Assembly: GCA_016871515.1 (NCBI GenBank)
Contig: VHDE01000010.1
Span: 1 to 64,000, forward strand
Direction: 5' to 3'
DNA: 64,000 nt
Origin: Verrucomicrobiota bacterium
GTDB taxonomy: Bacteria > Verrucomicrobiota > Verrucomicrobiia > Limisphaerales > SIBE01
A model generated the notes under the pieces. The model was given only the letters and a program-made list of their open reading frames with translations. It did no database searches and was not told the DNA's origin. A program made the translations under genes and the position numbers. Below, piece after piece: positions 48,353 to 57,008 of this stretch (within the stretch, counting starts at the first letter, position 1; each line of letters opens with the position of its first letter).

Positions 48353-48526
48353 TGCGACTAGGTCCTGGATTTCGCCAAGGTTCTCGCCGAGATGGTTTTT
48401 TACCTGCATGCCAACCAGACCGCCAGCCTTGTTGACCTTGGTGACGCCAGCTTTGCGTTCACCGGCCCGATATTGACCGTCTCGGTCGCGATCGAATTGC
48501 GTTGTCGTGCGGTCGCGATCCTGCAG
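48347..48526 (-). pseudogene. PRC-barrel domain fragment between two repeats
   Basis: On the minus strand the frame reads QDRDRTTTQFDRDRDGQYR, then KVNKAGGLVGMQVKNHLGENLGEIQDLV. The last part is the opening of a PRC-barrel domain (typically KASxLxGMxVKNxxGExLGxIxDLV). The rest of the barrel is absent: immediately after DLV the sequence becomes family B repeat, and upstream it becomes the family A fragment at 48528. PRC-barrel proteins are small stress-related or RNA-processing proteins. This copy cannot be functional. Confidence 0.78.
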
Positions 48527-48527
48527 C

Positions 48528-48563
48528 CGTAAATGCGGGGCAGGCGGGACGCCTATCCTACGA
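48528..48563. repeat. Family A repeat, half copy
   Basis: GGGGCAGGCGGGACGCCTATCCTACG corresponds to one arm of family A in reverse. Confidence 0.75.
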
Positions 48564-48612
48564 CGCCTGAAATTCAATTTTCCAATCGGACGGCGTGGGG
48601 GTAGCCTAAGGC

Positions 48613-49092
48613 GTGGTTCTGGCACGCATATTAGTCGATGGATACAGCTTGCTCCATAACTGGTCGGAATTGGCGCTCGGCAAGCCGCGTCACTCCGCGG
48701 CAGCAAGGGAGGAACTGATGCGCTGGCTGACTCGGTATGGCGATGCGATTCGCACGCCGATCACTGTTATTTTCGATGGGGCAGGTGCGGTTGGTCCGAG
48801 GAGCGCCGACGCGCGCTCGGCACCGGAGATGGAAGTCCTTTATTCCGGGCCAGGACAGACAGCGGATCAATTGATCGAGCGCGTGGCGCACCGGCTGACC
48901 GCATTTGGCGATGTGCTCGTAGTGACGGACGATCACGCCGAGCGAGACACAATTACATCGATGGGCGGAATGGCCTCGAGTTGTGACAACTTCGTGGCAA
49001 CAATTAAGTCGGTGTTGAAGGGGTGGGAGGTTGATCTCGAACGTTACAACCAACGGGAGTTGAATCGATTCAGAAGCGCCAACAAATCATGA
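48613..49092 (+). CDS. YacP-like NYN-domain ribonuclease
   Basis: This 159 aa protein has a PIN-like NYN fold: ILVDGYSLLHNW with the first acidic residue, TVIFDGAGAVGP, and LVVTDDHAERDTI. This matches the YacP/Rae1 family (PF05991) of small endoribonucleases implicated in ribosome-associated mRNA cleavage in Firmicutes. The start is GTG 48613. The stop overlaps the start of the vWA gene (ATGA). A functional link with the vWA protein is implied only by this coupling. Confidence 0.85.
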   Translation: MVLARILVDGYSLLHNWSELALGKPRHSAAAREELMRWLTRYGDAIRTPITVIFDGAGAVGPRSADARSAPEMEVLYSGPGQTADQLIERVAHRLTAFGDVLVVTDDHAERDTITSMGGMASSCDNFVATIKSVLKGWEVDLERYNQRELNRFRSANKS

Positions 49093-50363
49093 AGCGCATC
49101 CTGTTTTTGTTCCTGGCCTTTCCCCTTTTCTGTCAAGCTGTCCCGGTGCGCTATCTGTTTGTTGTCGATACTTCTTTTTCAATGGCCCGGGAGAGGCAGA
49201 CTTTGAGCCGTGCAGTTTCGGATATCATTTCGCGAGGCTTAGACGATCGAATGCAAAGTGGCGAGGCATTCACAATTTGGACCTTCAACGAACAAGTTTA
49301 CACTAATCGCTTCTCGCCGCAGATTTGGAGCCGCGATCAACGGCAGCCGCTGGCTGAACGCACTGCGCAGTTCATAAGGAATCAACGCTTTGAGAAACGC
49401 ACGCGCATCGAACGAGTCATGCCTGAGTTGTCGAAAGTCAGCGCGGCTCCCGACCGTCTAAGGATTTTTCTTTTCAGTGATGGTGACACCTCGCTCGCAG
49501 GGACGCCTTTCGATCGCAGCATTAATCTTGCATACGCCCAGCACGGGCGCACTGCGCGAAAAGCGAGAACGCCGTTGGTCACTCTGCTCTCGGTTCGAGG
49601 CGGACGCATGGTGGCGTGAGCTGTCAAGCCTGTCGATCAGCTGCGGTTAGCGGATTTCGGAGAACCGCACGGTCTAGTTCAGACAGTCGTCTCAGTTAAT
49701 CCAGCACCGACGAATCCTTTGCCGCGCCCAGATTCGGTTCCTCCAGTTCAGCAGGAGCCCGCGTTGGCGATCAATGCGAACGCCTCAACGGAAGCGTTAT
49801 CAACGCCGAAGACCAATACAGTTGGCGCTAAAACCGTGGCAAGCGCTGAACCGGCAACACCCGAAATCGCAAACCTTCCGAACTCATCACCGACGCCGGT
49901 GAGCCAGCCGCCGGGCGCAAGCGAGCCCGGCAACCAGGTCCCTACGACTCAAGCGCCGGTTCAACGGCAAGTCGAGATCCACTCTGCCGATTCCGCATCG
50001 AACGTCGGCGTTCAGCCAAAAGCGCCTCCTGTCACTGCGGCCGAACCACGTGCGGTAACATCAGAGGTTCCATCCCATCGGGAATCACAGGTTAAGTTCC
50101 CTCCAGAGAAAGTCACGGAGCACAAACTTCCGTCCGCTGAAACAAAAGAGTTCACGACAGGGGAGTCTTCGACTAACGGGTTGCCGAACGAGACGCCAAC
50201 CTTGGCGACCTCGCCTGTCACGCCAGGTGCGAATCTCTACCTAATGGTGGGATCTATGTTGCTCCTGATCGCCGCTGGATTACTCCTTTGGTGCTTTCGG
50301 AGCAACCGCTCGCACGCGCGCCCGAGCTTAATCTCACGTTCCATAGAAGGCGGAAAGAAGTGA
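49089..50363 (+). pseudogene. Exported vWA-domain protein with in-frame TGA
   Basis: The first ORF (49089-49619) gives a signal peptide (MKRILFLFLAFPLFCQAVP), the MIDAS motif VVDTSFSM (DxSxS) and FSDGDTS. It ends at TGA (49617-49619). The same frame stays open from there to 50363 (AVKPVDQLRLADFGEPHG, then a Pro/Thr/Ser-rich linker, then the membrane anchor YLMVGSMLLLIAAGLLLWCF). The stop falls between VRGGRMVA and AVKP; a Trp (TGG to TGA) would restore a 424 aa anchored protein. The MIDAS suggests metal-dependent ligand binding. Whether the TGA is real, an error or read through is undecided. Confidence 0.8.
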
Positions 50364-50370
50364 GCTGACC

Positions 50371-52017
50371 CTATTGCACACGAAGCCAGAGCGTCTTCAA
50401 ATAGGCTGGTTCATCCCGAGTGACGGCAAAGTCGAGCGGTTGCGGCACGTAATGCTTTTGAATGATTCTACGGCTTGATGCCTTGATCGCCTTCGTAACT
50501 GTTTCAACGAAGTTATCAGCGGCCAATTTGGTGGCGTTAGTAGAAACGAAAAGAACACCATTCGATTTGAGCAACGGCAAACTAGTGGTGACTAACTTCC
50601 CAATGTCCCGTTCTGCCCGAAAAACACCGCTCTCCTTCGATCTCGAGAACGTGGGTGGATCAAGGATGATCGCATCGAACGAATGCTGCTTCTTTGACAG
50701 CCGCCGAAACCAATCGAATACATCGCCGTGAAGGAATTCATGTCCGGCCGCATCGATTCCGTTTAGCTCGAAATTGCGCCTTCCCCACTGGAGGTACTTC
50801 TTCGACAGATCGATGCTGACGGTCTGTGCGCCGGCAATAGCCGCGCAGACGGAAAAGCCGCACGTGTAAGCAAAGGCGTTCAACAACCGGGGCGGCCCGG
50901 GGCGTTCGGCGAACAGCGGAAAGTCAGCCGCAATGTGCTCGGTTAAAATGCGTCTGCGATTATCGCGTTCGTCCAAGAAAATGCCGACCGAATAACCTTC
51001 ATCAAAACTCAGTTCGAATCGAACACCGTTTTCCCGAACGGCAAATGAAGCGGGCGTGGCTTCCTGAGGCCGTGGCGCAGGGGAGGCCTTATGTTCCGCC
51101 AAAAGTGTGTTCTGTCCGGAACACACTTTTGTGTGCGCGGCAGATGCGGTGATCTGGCGCGTCAGAATTTTATGGTACGCGCATCGAGTACCCGATGTTT
51201 CCAGCAACCCGGATAATGCTTTCCGTTGCTGCGGAGAGAGGTCATTTGCTGACTGAGACAGGAGGTAATCGTCCAACCGATCAACATACCATCCGGGCCA
51301 TCCGTCCGATGCGCCGTGGATAAGGCGGTAAGCATTGGTCAGTTCGAAATCGATGACGGCTGACCGCAATGCGAGTTGCGCGTCGCATGAAAAATCCACC
51401 GGCGCTTGGAAGGAGATTGCGGCGCCGCTGGCCGGATGAGTGACAGCAATCTCGGCGGCGTGAAGACACAACCTGGGAAAATTCGCTCCCCCGTAGCGAT
51501 TGTCTCCGAGAACAGGAAAGCTGGAATCGGCGGCATGCACGCGGATCTGATGTGTTCGACCGGTGAGGGGTTCAGCCTCGACGAGCGTTCCTAATGGATG
51601 AGAGCCAAGCACGCGAAACCGCGTCTCCGCGTGATCGCAGCCAGCGTGGAGTGGACGACTCACATACCTTTCGCCAGAGCGAACGATGGCTGAAGTTACC
51701 GACGTTTCCTTCCGCTGAATCACCTGGCTGGTCACGAAGAGATATTTTTTGTGGATCAGACGGCGCGTGAATTGGTCGGTCAAGGAACGATTGGCGACGG
51801 CGGTCTTGGAGAACACCAATACGCCGGACGTTTCTTTGTCCAAGCGATGCACGATGGCCAACGCCGCCCAGCGCGGTTCTCTGTGTCGCAGCCAATCATA
51901 AATGCCCTCGCCGGTGAACGGACTTGGGGAATGCGTGCTGAGGCCCGCAGGTTTATTGACGACGAGCAGATGGTCGTCCTCGAAGATTAGCAGCGGATAA
52001 TGCTCGGTGGCGCGCAT
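50371..52017 (-). CDS. RluA-type pseudouridine synthase fused to RlmI-like rRNA methyltransferase
   Basis: This 548 aa protein has two enzyme halves. Residues about 1-220 form a pseudouridine synthase: LLIFEDDHLLVVNKPAGLSTHSP, catalytic IVHRLDKETSGVLVFSKT, LTGRTHQIRVHAA and the C-terminal GAAISFQAPVDF. Residues about 225-548 resemble a class I SAM methyltransferase of the RlmI/RlmK group: GASDGWPGWYVDRL, SFDEGYSVGIFLDERDNRR, LNAFAYTCGFSVCAAIAGA, SIDLSKKYLQWGRRNFELNG and the catalytic DPPTFSRSK. A fusion of two rRNA/tRNA modification enzymes suggests they act on nearby nucleotides. The target bases are unknown. Confidence 0.88.
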   Translation of the reverse strand: MRATEHYPLLIFEDDHLLVVNKPAGLSTHSPSPFTGEGIYDWLRHREPRWAALAIVHRLDKETSGVLVFSKTAVANRSLTDQFTRRLIHKKYLFVTSQVIQRKETSVTSAIVRSGERYVSRPLHAGCDHAETRFRVLGSHPLGTLVEAEPLTGRTHQIRVHAADSSFPVLGDNRYGGANFPRLCLHAAEIAVTHPASGAAISFQAPVDFSCDAQLALRSAVIDFELTNAYRLIHGASDGWPGWYVDRLDDYLLSQSANDLSPQQRKALSGLLETSGTRCAYHKILTRQITASAAHTKVCSGQNTLLAEHKASPAPRPQEATPASFAVRENGVRFELSFDEGYSVGIFLDERDNRRRILTEHIAADFPLFAERPGPPRLLNAFAYTCGFSVCAAIAGAQTVSIDLSKKYLQWGRRNFELNGIDAAGHEFLHGDVFDWFRRLSKKQHSFDAIILDPPTFSRSKESGVFRAERDIGKLVTTSLPLLKSNGVLFVSTNATKLAADNFVETVTKAIKASSRRIIQKHYVPQPLDFAVTRDEPAYLKTLWLRVQ

Positions 52018-52042
52018 GAAGCGTCAATCCTCACCGCTGAAT

Positions 52043-54349
52043 TTAGGGGCCTCGGTGCTTCCAGCGACGCAAGCGGAGAGCATTGCCGATGACAATCAAG
52101 TCTGACAGACCCATCGCCAAAGCTGAAACGATTGGGCTAAGAAAGCCGAACATCGCCAACGGCACGGCGGCCGCGTTGTAAAAGAAAGCCCAGAAGAGAT
52201 TTTGCTTTATCGTGCGCAGAGTTGCTTGGGCCAAAGCCAACGCTTCTGGGACCGCCTGAATCTCCGATCTCAGCAGGATGATATCGGCCGCTTCTCGCGT
52301 GACATCACTCGCTCGGCTGACCGCAATCCCGAGGTCCGCTTGTTCCAACGCTGGCGCATCGTTGATACCATCGCCAATGAAGGCTACGCGCTGCCCTTGA
52401 CTCTGCAACCTTTTGACGATTTCGGCTTTCTCTTCCGGACGGACTTCGGCAAAGAGATTCGTACGGTCAATGCCGATTTGATCGGCGATGGCCGCAGCCG
52501 TGAGTTTGTTGTCGCCCGTCACCAGATGGATGGATTTTCCCTGACGTTTCAGTTGCGCGATGACCTCGGCGGCTCTGGGTTTGACGGCGTCGCGGAGAGC
52601 AATCCAGCCGAGCAACCGGTCGTCAGCGGCGATTCCGAGGATGGTGGCGCCACGCGCCGACCAGACGTCGACAAAGGTTTGGTTGGGCGGCAGCTGCACG
52701 CGTGATTGCGGCAGCCAGTTTATGGAGCCGAGGCGAAACGTGGCTGACGCCAAGGTCGGATCGTGGATGTTCAATCGCGCTTGGACACCGGACCCGCGTA
52801 CTTCTTGCCAATCGATTGGAGTTAAAGTCGCATTCGACAGAGCCGCGACAGCCTGGCTTAGCGGATGTGACGACGGTTTGGCGAGTGAAGCTGCGATTTT
52901 GTGCAGACCCACCGCCTGTTGTGAATCCGTTAAGAAATCTTGTTCGGCGCAAACCGTTAGTTTCCCTTCGGTAAGCGTGCCGGTTTTGTCAAAAATAACG
53001 GCAGTGATTTGGCCGGTCTTTTCGAGCGCAACGCCGTCTCGAATCAAAATACCGCGTTCGGCGGCCACGTTCGCGCCCGCCATAATGGCGACAGGCGTGG
53101 CCAAACCCATCGCGCAGGGACACGCAATGATCAAAACCGCCGCCGCGTGATAGATGGCCGACGCCAACGGTCCAGCCGGATGATGGGCATACCAAAGGAA
53201 ACCACTCAACCATGTGCTGACAGCTAATGCGGACTCCGGCGCCAAACCCCACCAGAGGCCTGTTGCCAGGGCAATCAATATGACGATCGGTACGAAAATG
53301 CTGCTGACCTTGTCGCCGAGCTTCTGAATGTTAGCCCGGCTGTTTTGGGCGTGCTGCACAACGGCGATAATCTGTGAGAGAGCCGTCGCTTCGCCGGTGG
53401 CTAAGACTCGCGCCAGCAACCAACCGTGGAGATTGACGGCGCCGGCATAGATTTTGGCGCTTTTCGCCTTGTCGACTGGGATCGATTCGCCAGTCAGTGA
53501 AGCTTCATCAACGCTGGAGATTCCTTCGATCACTTCGGCGTCGCTCGGAATGCGATCTCCTGGTTTCACGATGATCTGGTCGCCGACTTTGAGATGGGAA
53601 ACAGGCACTTGGAATTCAAGTCCGTTTGGCGCCAAAAGCCGGGCCGTCTGTGGCGCCAGATTCAGGAGGGCGCGCAACGAGTCCGCCGCTCGGGCGCTGA
53701 CTTTCGTTTCGATCCAGTGCCCAACGCTAATGAGCGTGATGATCGCGGCGGATTCCATGAAGAAGAGATGGCCATGCCAGCCGGAGAATAGACCCCAAAC
53801 GCTATAACCGAAAGCGGTTGTCGATCCCAGTGCCACCAGAGTGTCCATGTTGGAGCTGCGAACTTTCAGTTGATTCCAAGCGCCGCGATAAAACCGTGCG
53901 CCGCCGAGAATTTGCAGGGGCGAAACCAGGCAGAAAGCCGCCCAGTGATACCAGCGTTCGGCGCCCAATTGGAAAACCCATTCTGCTAACACAAGCGGTA
54001 TGGTGACAATGGCGCCGAAGACGACATTGAACCTCCAACCGGACAGCGGAGACCAGGATTGATGACCTGGCGGGTGGGCATCGACGAGCAGCGGCTCCGC
54101 TTGATAGCCGGCATCCTCGACCGCTTTGATCAGCGACTCTGCATTTGGCGAAGCGTCCCGTTGCCATCGAACCGTCGCCCGCTGCTGTTCGAGGTTAACA
54201 TTGGCGCTCGCCACACCCGGAACACCCTGCAGCGCTTCCGTGACATGCCGGACGCAGTTGTTGCAACTCATGCCGCGCACCGTCAACTCGCTTCCCGCGG
54301 TCTGCGGCGAACTCTCGACACTCGAACCTCGTTCATGCGTCTGTGGCAT
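52043..54349 (-). CDS. Copper-type heavy-metal P1B ATPase
   Basis: This 768 aa metal exporter has an N-terminal HMA domain with GMSCNNC, membrane segments, the A domain TGES, transmembrane metal site IACPCAMGLATP (CPC), phosphorylation motif FDKTGTLTEGKL, the HP locus SSHPLSQAV, and GDGINDAPAL. The CPC motif with the GMSCNNC HMA indicates monovalent copper or silver export (CopA type). ATG 54349 is used; GTG 54370 is an upstream alternative. Only one HMA domain is present. No copper chaperone or regulator is adjacent. Confidence 0.93.
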   Translation of the reverse strand: MPQTHERGSSVESSPQTAGSELTVRGMSCNNCVRHVTEALQGVPGVASANVNLEQQRATVRWQRDASPNAESLIKAVEDAGYQAEPLLVDAHPPGHQSWSPLSGWRFNVVFGAIVTIPLVLAEWVFQLGAERWYHWAAFCLVSPLQILGGARFYRGAWNQLKVRSSNMDTLVALGSTTAFGYSVWGLFSGWHGHLFFMESAAIITLISVGHWIETKVSARAADSLRALLNLAPQTARLLAPNGLEFQVPVSHLKVGDQIIVKPGDRIPSDAEVIEGISSVDEASLTGESIPVDKAKSAKIYAGAVNLHGWLLARVLATGEATALSQIIAVVQHAQNSRANIQKLGDKVSSIFVPIVILIALATGLWWGLAPESALAVSTWLSGFLWYAHHPAGPLASAIYHAAAVLIIACPCAMGLATPVAIMAGANVAAERGILIRDGVALEKTGQITAVIFDKTGTLTEGKLTVCAEQDFLTDSQQAVGLHKIAASLAKPSSHPLSQAVAALSNATLTPIDWQEVRGSGVQARLNIHDPTLASATFRLGSINWLPQSRVQLPPNQTFVDVWSARGATILGIAADDRLLGWIALRDAVKPRAAEVIAQLKRQGKSIHLVTGDNKLTAAAIADQIGIDRTNLFAEVRPEEKAEIVKRLQSQGQRVAFIGDGINDAPALEQADLGIAVSRASDVTREAADIILLRSEIQAVPEALALAQATLRTIKQNLFWAFFYNAAAVPLAMFGFLSPIVSALAMGLSDLIVIGNALRLRRWKHRGP

Positions 54350-54424
54350 AGAGCAATCGAACGATAACACTGCGATTGTTACTCTGCACGAGAACTTGTC
54401 TCACACGCTTGTTTCTTGTTGATG

Positions 54425-54588
54425 GGAGCGTGGACCGCCGAGTTCGCGAGCGCAACGATTGAATCGAGCGACGAAAACGCGCGGACTCAGCGGTCCGCGC
54501 TCCGCTGCATTGGGGAATAGGAGCGCGGAATTCATTCCGCTTCCGCTGGTTCCAGTCAATACCGAAGCGGAATAAATTCCGCGCTCCG
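54425..54588. repeat. Two adjacent inverted repeats, GGAGCGYGGA type (family D)
   Basis: D1 (54425-54503) pairs GGAGCGTGGACCGCCGAGT with ACTCAGCGGTCCGCGCTCC. D2 (54520-54588) pairs GGAGCGCGGAATTCATTCCG with CGGAATAAATTCCGCGCTCC. They resemble family C at the ends (GGAGCGCGGA). They lie between the divergent copper ATPase and DUF5069 genes. Confidence 0.85.
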
Positions 54589-54642
54589 AAAAAGCTGAGA
54601 TGCGCACGAGTTGCCCGAGTTGTCCCCAAAACCAAATTCACG

Positions 54643-54704
54643 TTGACCGATCTGGCAACTTTTCTATACTGCGCACGGTTATAACTCCAATCAACAATAA
54701 GGAC
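54643..54704 (+). promoter_or_regulatory. Sigma70-type promoter and ribosome binding site for DUF5069 gene
   Basis: TTGACC (54643-54648), 16 nt, TATACT (54665-54670) form a good -35/-10 pair. AAGGA (54699-54703) lies 5 nt before ATG 54709. This is one of the few clear vegetative promoters in the window and suggests constitutive expression. Confidence 0.7.
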
Positions 54705-54708
54705 ATTT

Positions 54709-55152
54709 ATGAATACTGTTGTGCCTCTGATTAGTTCTGGTGTCGCCGGCCCTTTAGGGGTTCTGCATCTGCCGCGGCTTTGGTTGAAGGTCTCGTTGGA
54801 AGCGCGCGGGAAGCTGGCGCCGGGCTATCCTGGAGCGGGAAAAGGCTACGACCAAATGGTCATTGATGGCATCGGCCTGAACCGGGACGCGGTCATTGCT
54901 TGCATCAAAAACGAACGTCCGACGTACGCTCAATTCGAAGCTTGGGTCAAGAATCAACCTGGCGTGAAGCTGGATAAGGCTTCGGTGGAGAAACTCAACG
55001 CCGCAATTCGCGGGTACATCCATGACGACGGGACGCGCAAGGCTATTCTTTCCGCGAACGGCATTCCCGATGACGGGTCGGCGCCGCGCGATGCGGTTAA
55101 CTTGAACAATTTGGATGATTGGAAGGAATTCCACGAAGCCGTGCTCAAGTAG
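54709..55152 (+). CDS. DUF5069 protein
   Basis: This 147 aa protein carries the family signature LPRLWLKVSLEARGKLAPGYPGAGKGYDQMV, then TYAQFEAWVKNQPGVKLDKASVEKLNAAIRGYIHDDGTRKAILSANG, and ends DDGSAPRDAVNLNNLDDWKEFHEAVLK. DUF5069 is largely restricted to Verrucomicrobiota and its function is unknown. There is no signal or membrane segment, so it is cytoplasmic. It has its own promoter and an intrinsic terminator, making it a single-gene unit. Confidence 0.9.
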   Translation: MNTVVPLISSGVAGPLGVLHLPRLWLKVSLEARGKLAPGYPGAGKGYDQMVIDGIGLNRDAVIACIKNERPTYAQFEAWVKNQPGVKLDKASVEKLNAAIRGYIHDDGTRKAILSANGIPDDGSAPRDAVNLNNLDDWKEFHEAVLK

Positions 55153-55196
55153 AGTATTAATTCCAGCGCCGCTGAAACCAGTTGCGCAGCTTTCCT

Positions 55197-55230
55197 CCGC
55201 AGCCGCCGGCCAAGCGGCTGCGGTTTTTTT
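55197..55230 (+). terminator. Intrinsic terminator after the DUF5069 gene
   Basis: CCGCAGCCGC (55197-55206) pairs perfectly with GCGGCTGCGG (55214-55223) around a 7 nt loop, followed at once by seven T residues (55224-55230). Confidence 0.93.
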
Positions 55231-55327
55231 GTTGCCTAACCTCCGCGAGATGTTTGCGACGGACAAGCCGGGCCTTTCCGCGCCTTCATAGATCACCTGC
55301 GTCAGTCGCTAAAATCGCGTCTACCCA

Positions 55328-56989
55328 ATGAATGAGCGCGCGAGCCCTGGCGTACGGTTTTGGCTTCGGTTTGCCTGTCTTGGGGTCTCCGTTGTGGCTT
55401 TGTGGTTGATCTTTCGTCGACTCGATTTTCAGGCGTTGGTTGAGGCGATGTTGCGCATCAGGTTTGGGTGGTTCGCCGCTGCCATTATAGTGTTCGGAGT
55501 GGCGTTCGTGCTGGCGGCGATTCGATGGCACCTCGTGCTGCGTTTGAGCCAATGTCATGTCCATTTCGGCGCGACGGTGCGCACCGTTTTTGTCGGTCAT
55601 TTCTTTAACACGCTCCTGTTTGGCCCACCTGGGGGCGATGTGGCTAAGGCAGCGCTCTATGCTCGCTGGTTCAATCATCCCGTGTCATCGATCCTGGCGA
55701 CATGCTTTCTTGATCGACTGTTGGGTGGGATTGGCTTTTTGCTGTTTCTCGTAGCAATACCCGGCTTCTCTCTGGGCGCCGAGCGTTCTTTGCCGTCTCA
55801 TGTGCCCGCGATTTCCGGCTCTCGATGGGTGATGCTCGGAGGGTTGTTGTTGATTTTGCCGCTGGTGGGGTTGGGCCTGCGTCGGACGCTGCTGAGCTGG
55901 ATGCCGCTGAAGAGATTGGCCCAAACATTTCACGCGGGCCTTGGGCAGCTAGCCCGCCAGCCGCGGCAAGCATTTGTGGGAGTGCTGACTTCGTTTCTGG
56001 CTCACGTGTGCATGAGCAGTTTGCTCTTGCTCTGCTTAAACGCGGTGACGGAGCAATCCTTCTCTTTGAAGGCGCTCATTTGGACGTTTCCGGCCATTTC
56101 ACTGATAAGCGCGCCACCCATAACGTTTGCGGGAACCGGCTTGCGGGAAGGCGCTGCGATGGTGCTTTTCGGACGGTACGGAATTCCTGCGGCGGATGCG
56201 GTTGCGGCATCGCTGCTCGTTCTAGTGATCTATTTGGCTTGGGCTGCAATCACCGGGATTCTTTTCTGGCGCGAACAGAGGCTCGAGCGCGGGCGAAGCA
56301 AAGTGACCCCGCGAAGTCTGTCGGTTGTCATTCCAACCCTCAATGAAGCGACGTCATTGCCGGAAACAATTGCGAGTCTGAGGAAAGTCCGGGAAGTTTC
56401 GGAAATCATTGTTGTGGACGGCGGCAGCAGTGATAACACGACGAATATTGCTTTGCAGTTGGGTTGTCATGTTCTCACGACGGCCCGAGGGCGTGGCCGC
56501 CAGTTGCGCGAAGGCGCTTTGAAAGCGACCGGTGATGTCGTGTTATTGTTGCACGCCGACACGCTGGTTCCTAGCGGGGCCGGCAGCGCGGCGCTGAATT
56601 GCTTGCGCGATCCGACCGTTATCGGCGGAGGTTTTTGGAAGGTTTTTCGTACGCGGAGCTTTCTGATGCTGGGCTCGCGGTTCCGCTGTGCGGTCCGGCT
56701 GTATTTAGGCGGACGAATTGCCGGGGACCAAGCGATGTTCATTCGCCGTGACGTTTTGGAAGCGATTGGCGGCGTCCCGGACATGCCCTTGATGGAAGAG
56801 TTCGAACTCTGCCGCCGTTTGCGAATCCATGGACGCCTTGCCTTGGCTGGAGCCATCGTAAGCACTTCCGCGCGACGCTTTGCAAAACTTGGGGTTATCC
56901 GAACATATCTGCGCATGTGCCGCGTCACAGTGCAGTATTATTGCGGAACGCCGGTCCAGAAGTTAGCTAAGTTGTACGAGCGAGACTGA
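55328..56989 (+). CDS. Flippase-like membrane domain fused to family 2 glycosyltransferase
   Basis: This 553 aa protein has an N-terminal lysylphosphatidylglycerol synthase/flippase-like domain (UPF0104 type, about residues 1-315): FLRFACLGVSVVALWLIF, FFNTLLFGPPGGDVAKAALYAR and PPITFAGTGLREGAAMVLFGRYG. This is followed by a TIGR04283-like GT2 domain: SLSVVIPTLNEATSLPETIASL, IIVVDGGSSDNTTNIA, LLHADTLVPSGAG, GRIAGDQAMFIRRDVLEAIGG and MEEFELCRRLRIHG. The order suggests synthesis of a lipid-linked sugar coupled to movement across the membrane. The neighbouring GT2 gene is convergent. Confidence 0.85.
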   Translation: MNERASPGVRFWLRFACLGVSVVALWLIFRRLDFQALVEAMLRIRFGWFAAAIIVFGVAFVLAAIRWHLVLRLSQCHVHFGATVRTVFVGHFFNTLLFGPPGGDVAKAALYARWFNHPVSSILATCFLDRLLGGIGFLLFLVAIPGFSLGAERSLPSHVPAISGSRWVMLGGLLLILPLVGLGLRRTLLSWMPLKRLAQTFHAGLGQLARQPRQAFVGVLTSFLAHVCMSSLLLLCLNAVTEQSFSLKALIWTFPAISLISAPPITFAGTGLREGAAMVLFGRYGIPAADAVAASLLVLVIYLAWAAITGILFWREQRLERGRSKVTPRSLSVVIPTLNEATSLPETIASLRKVREVSEIIVVDGGSSDNTTNIALQLGCHVLTTARGRGRQLREGALKATGDVVLLLHADTLVPSGAGSAALNCLRDPTVIGGGFWKVFRTRSFLMLGSRFRCAVRLYLGGRIAGDQAMFIRRDVLEAIGGVPDMPLMEEFELCRRLRIHGRLALAGAIVSTSARRFAKLGVIRTYLRMCRVTVQYYCGTPVQKLAKLYERD

Positions 56990-57008
56990 TTCTTAAAGAG
57001 AGCTGGTT

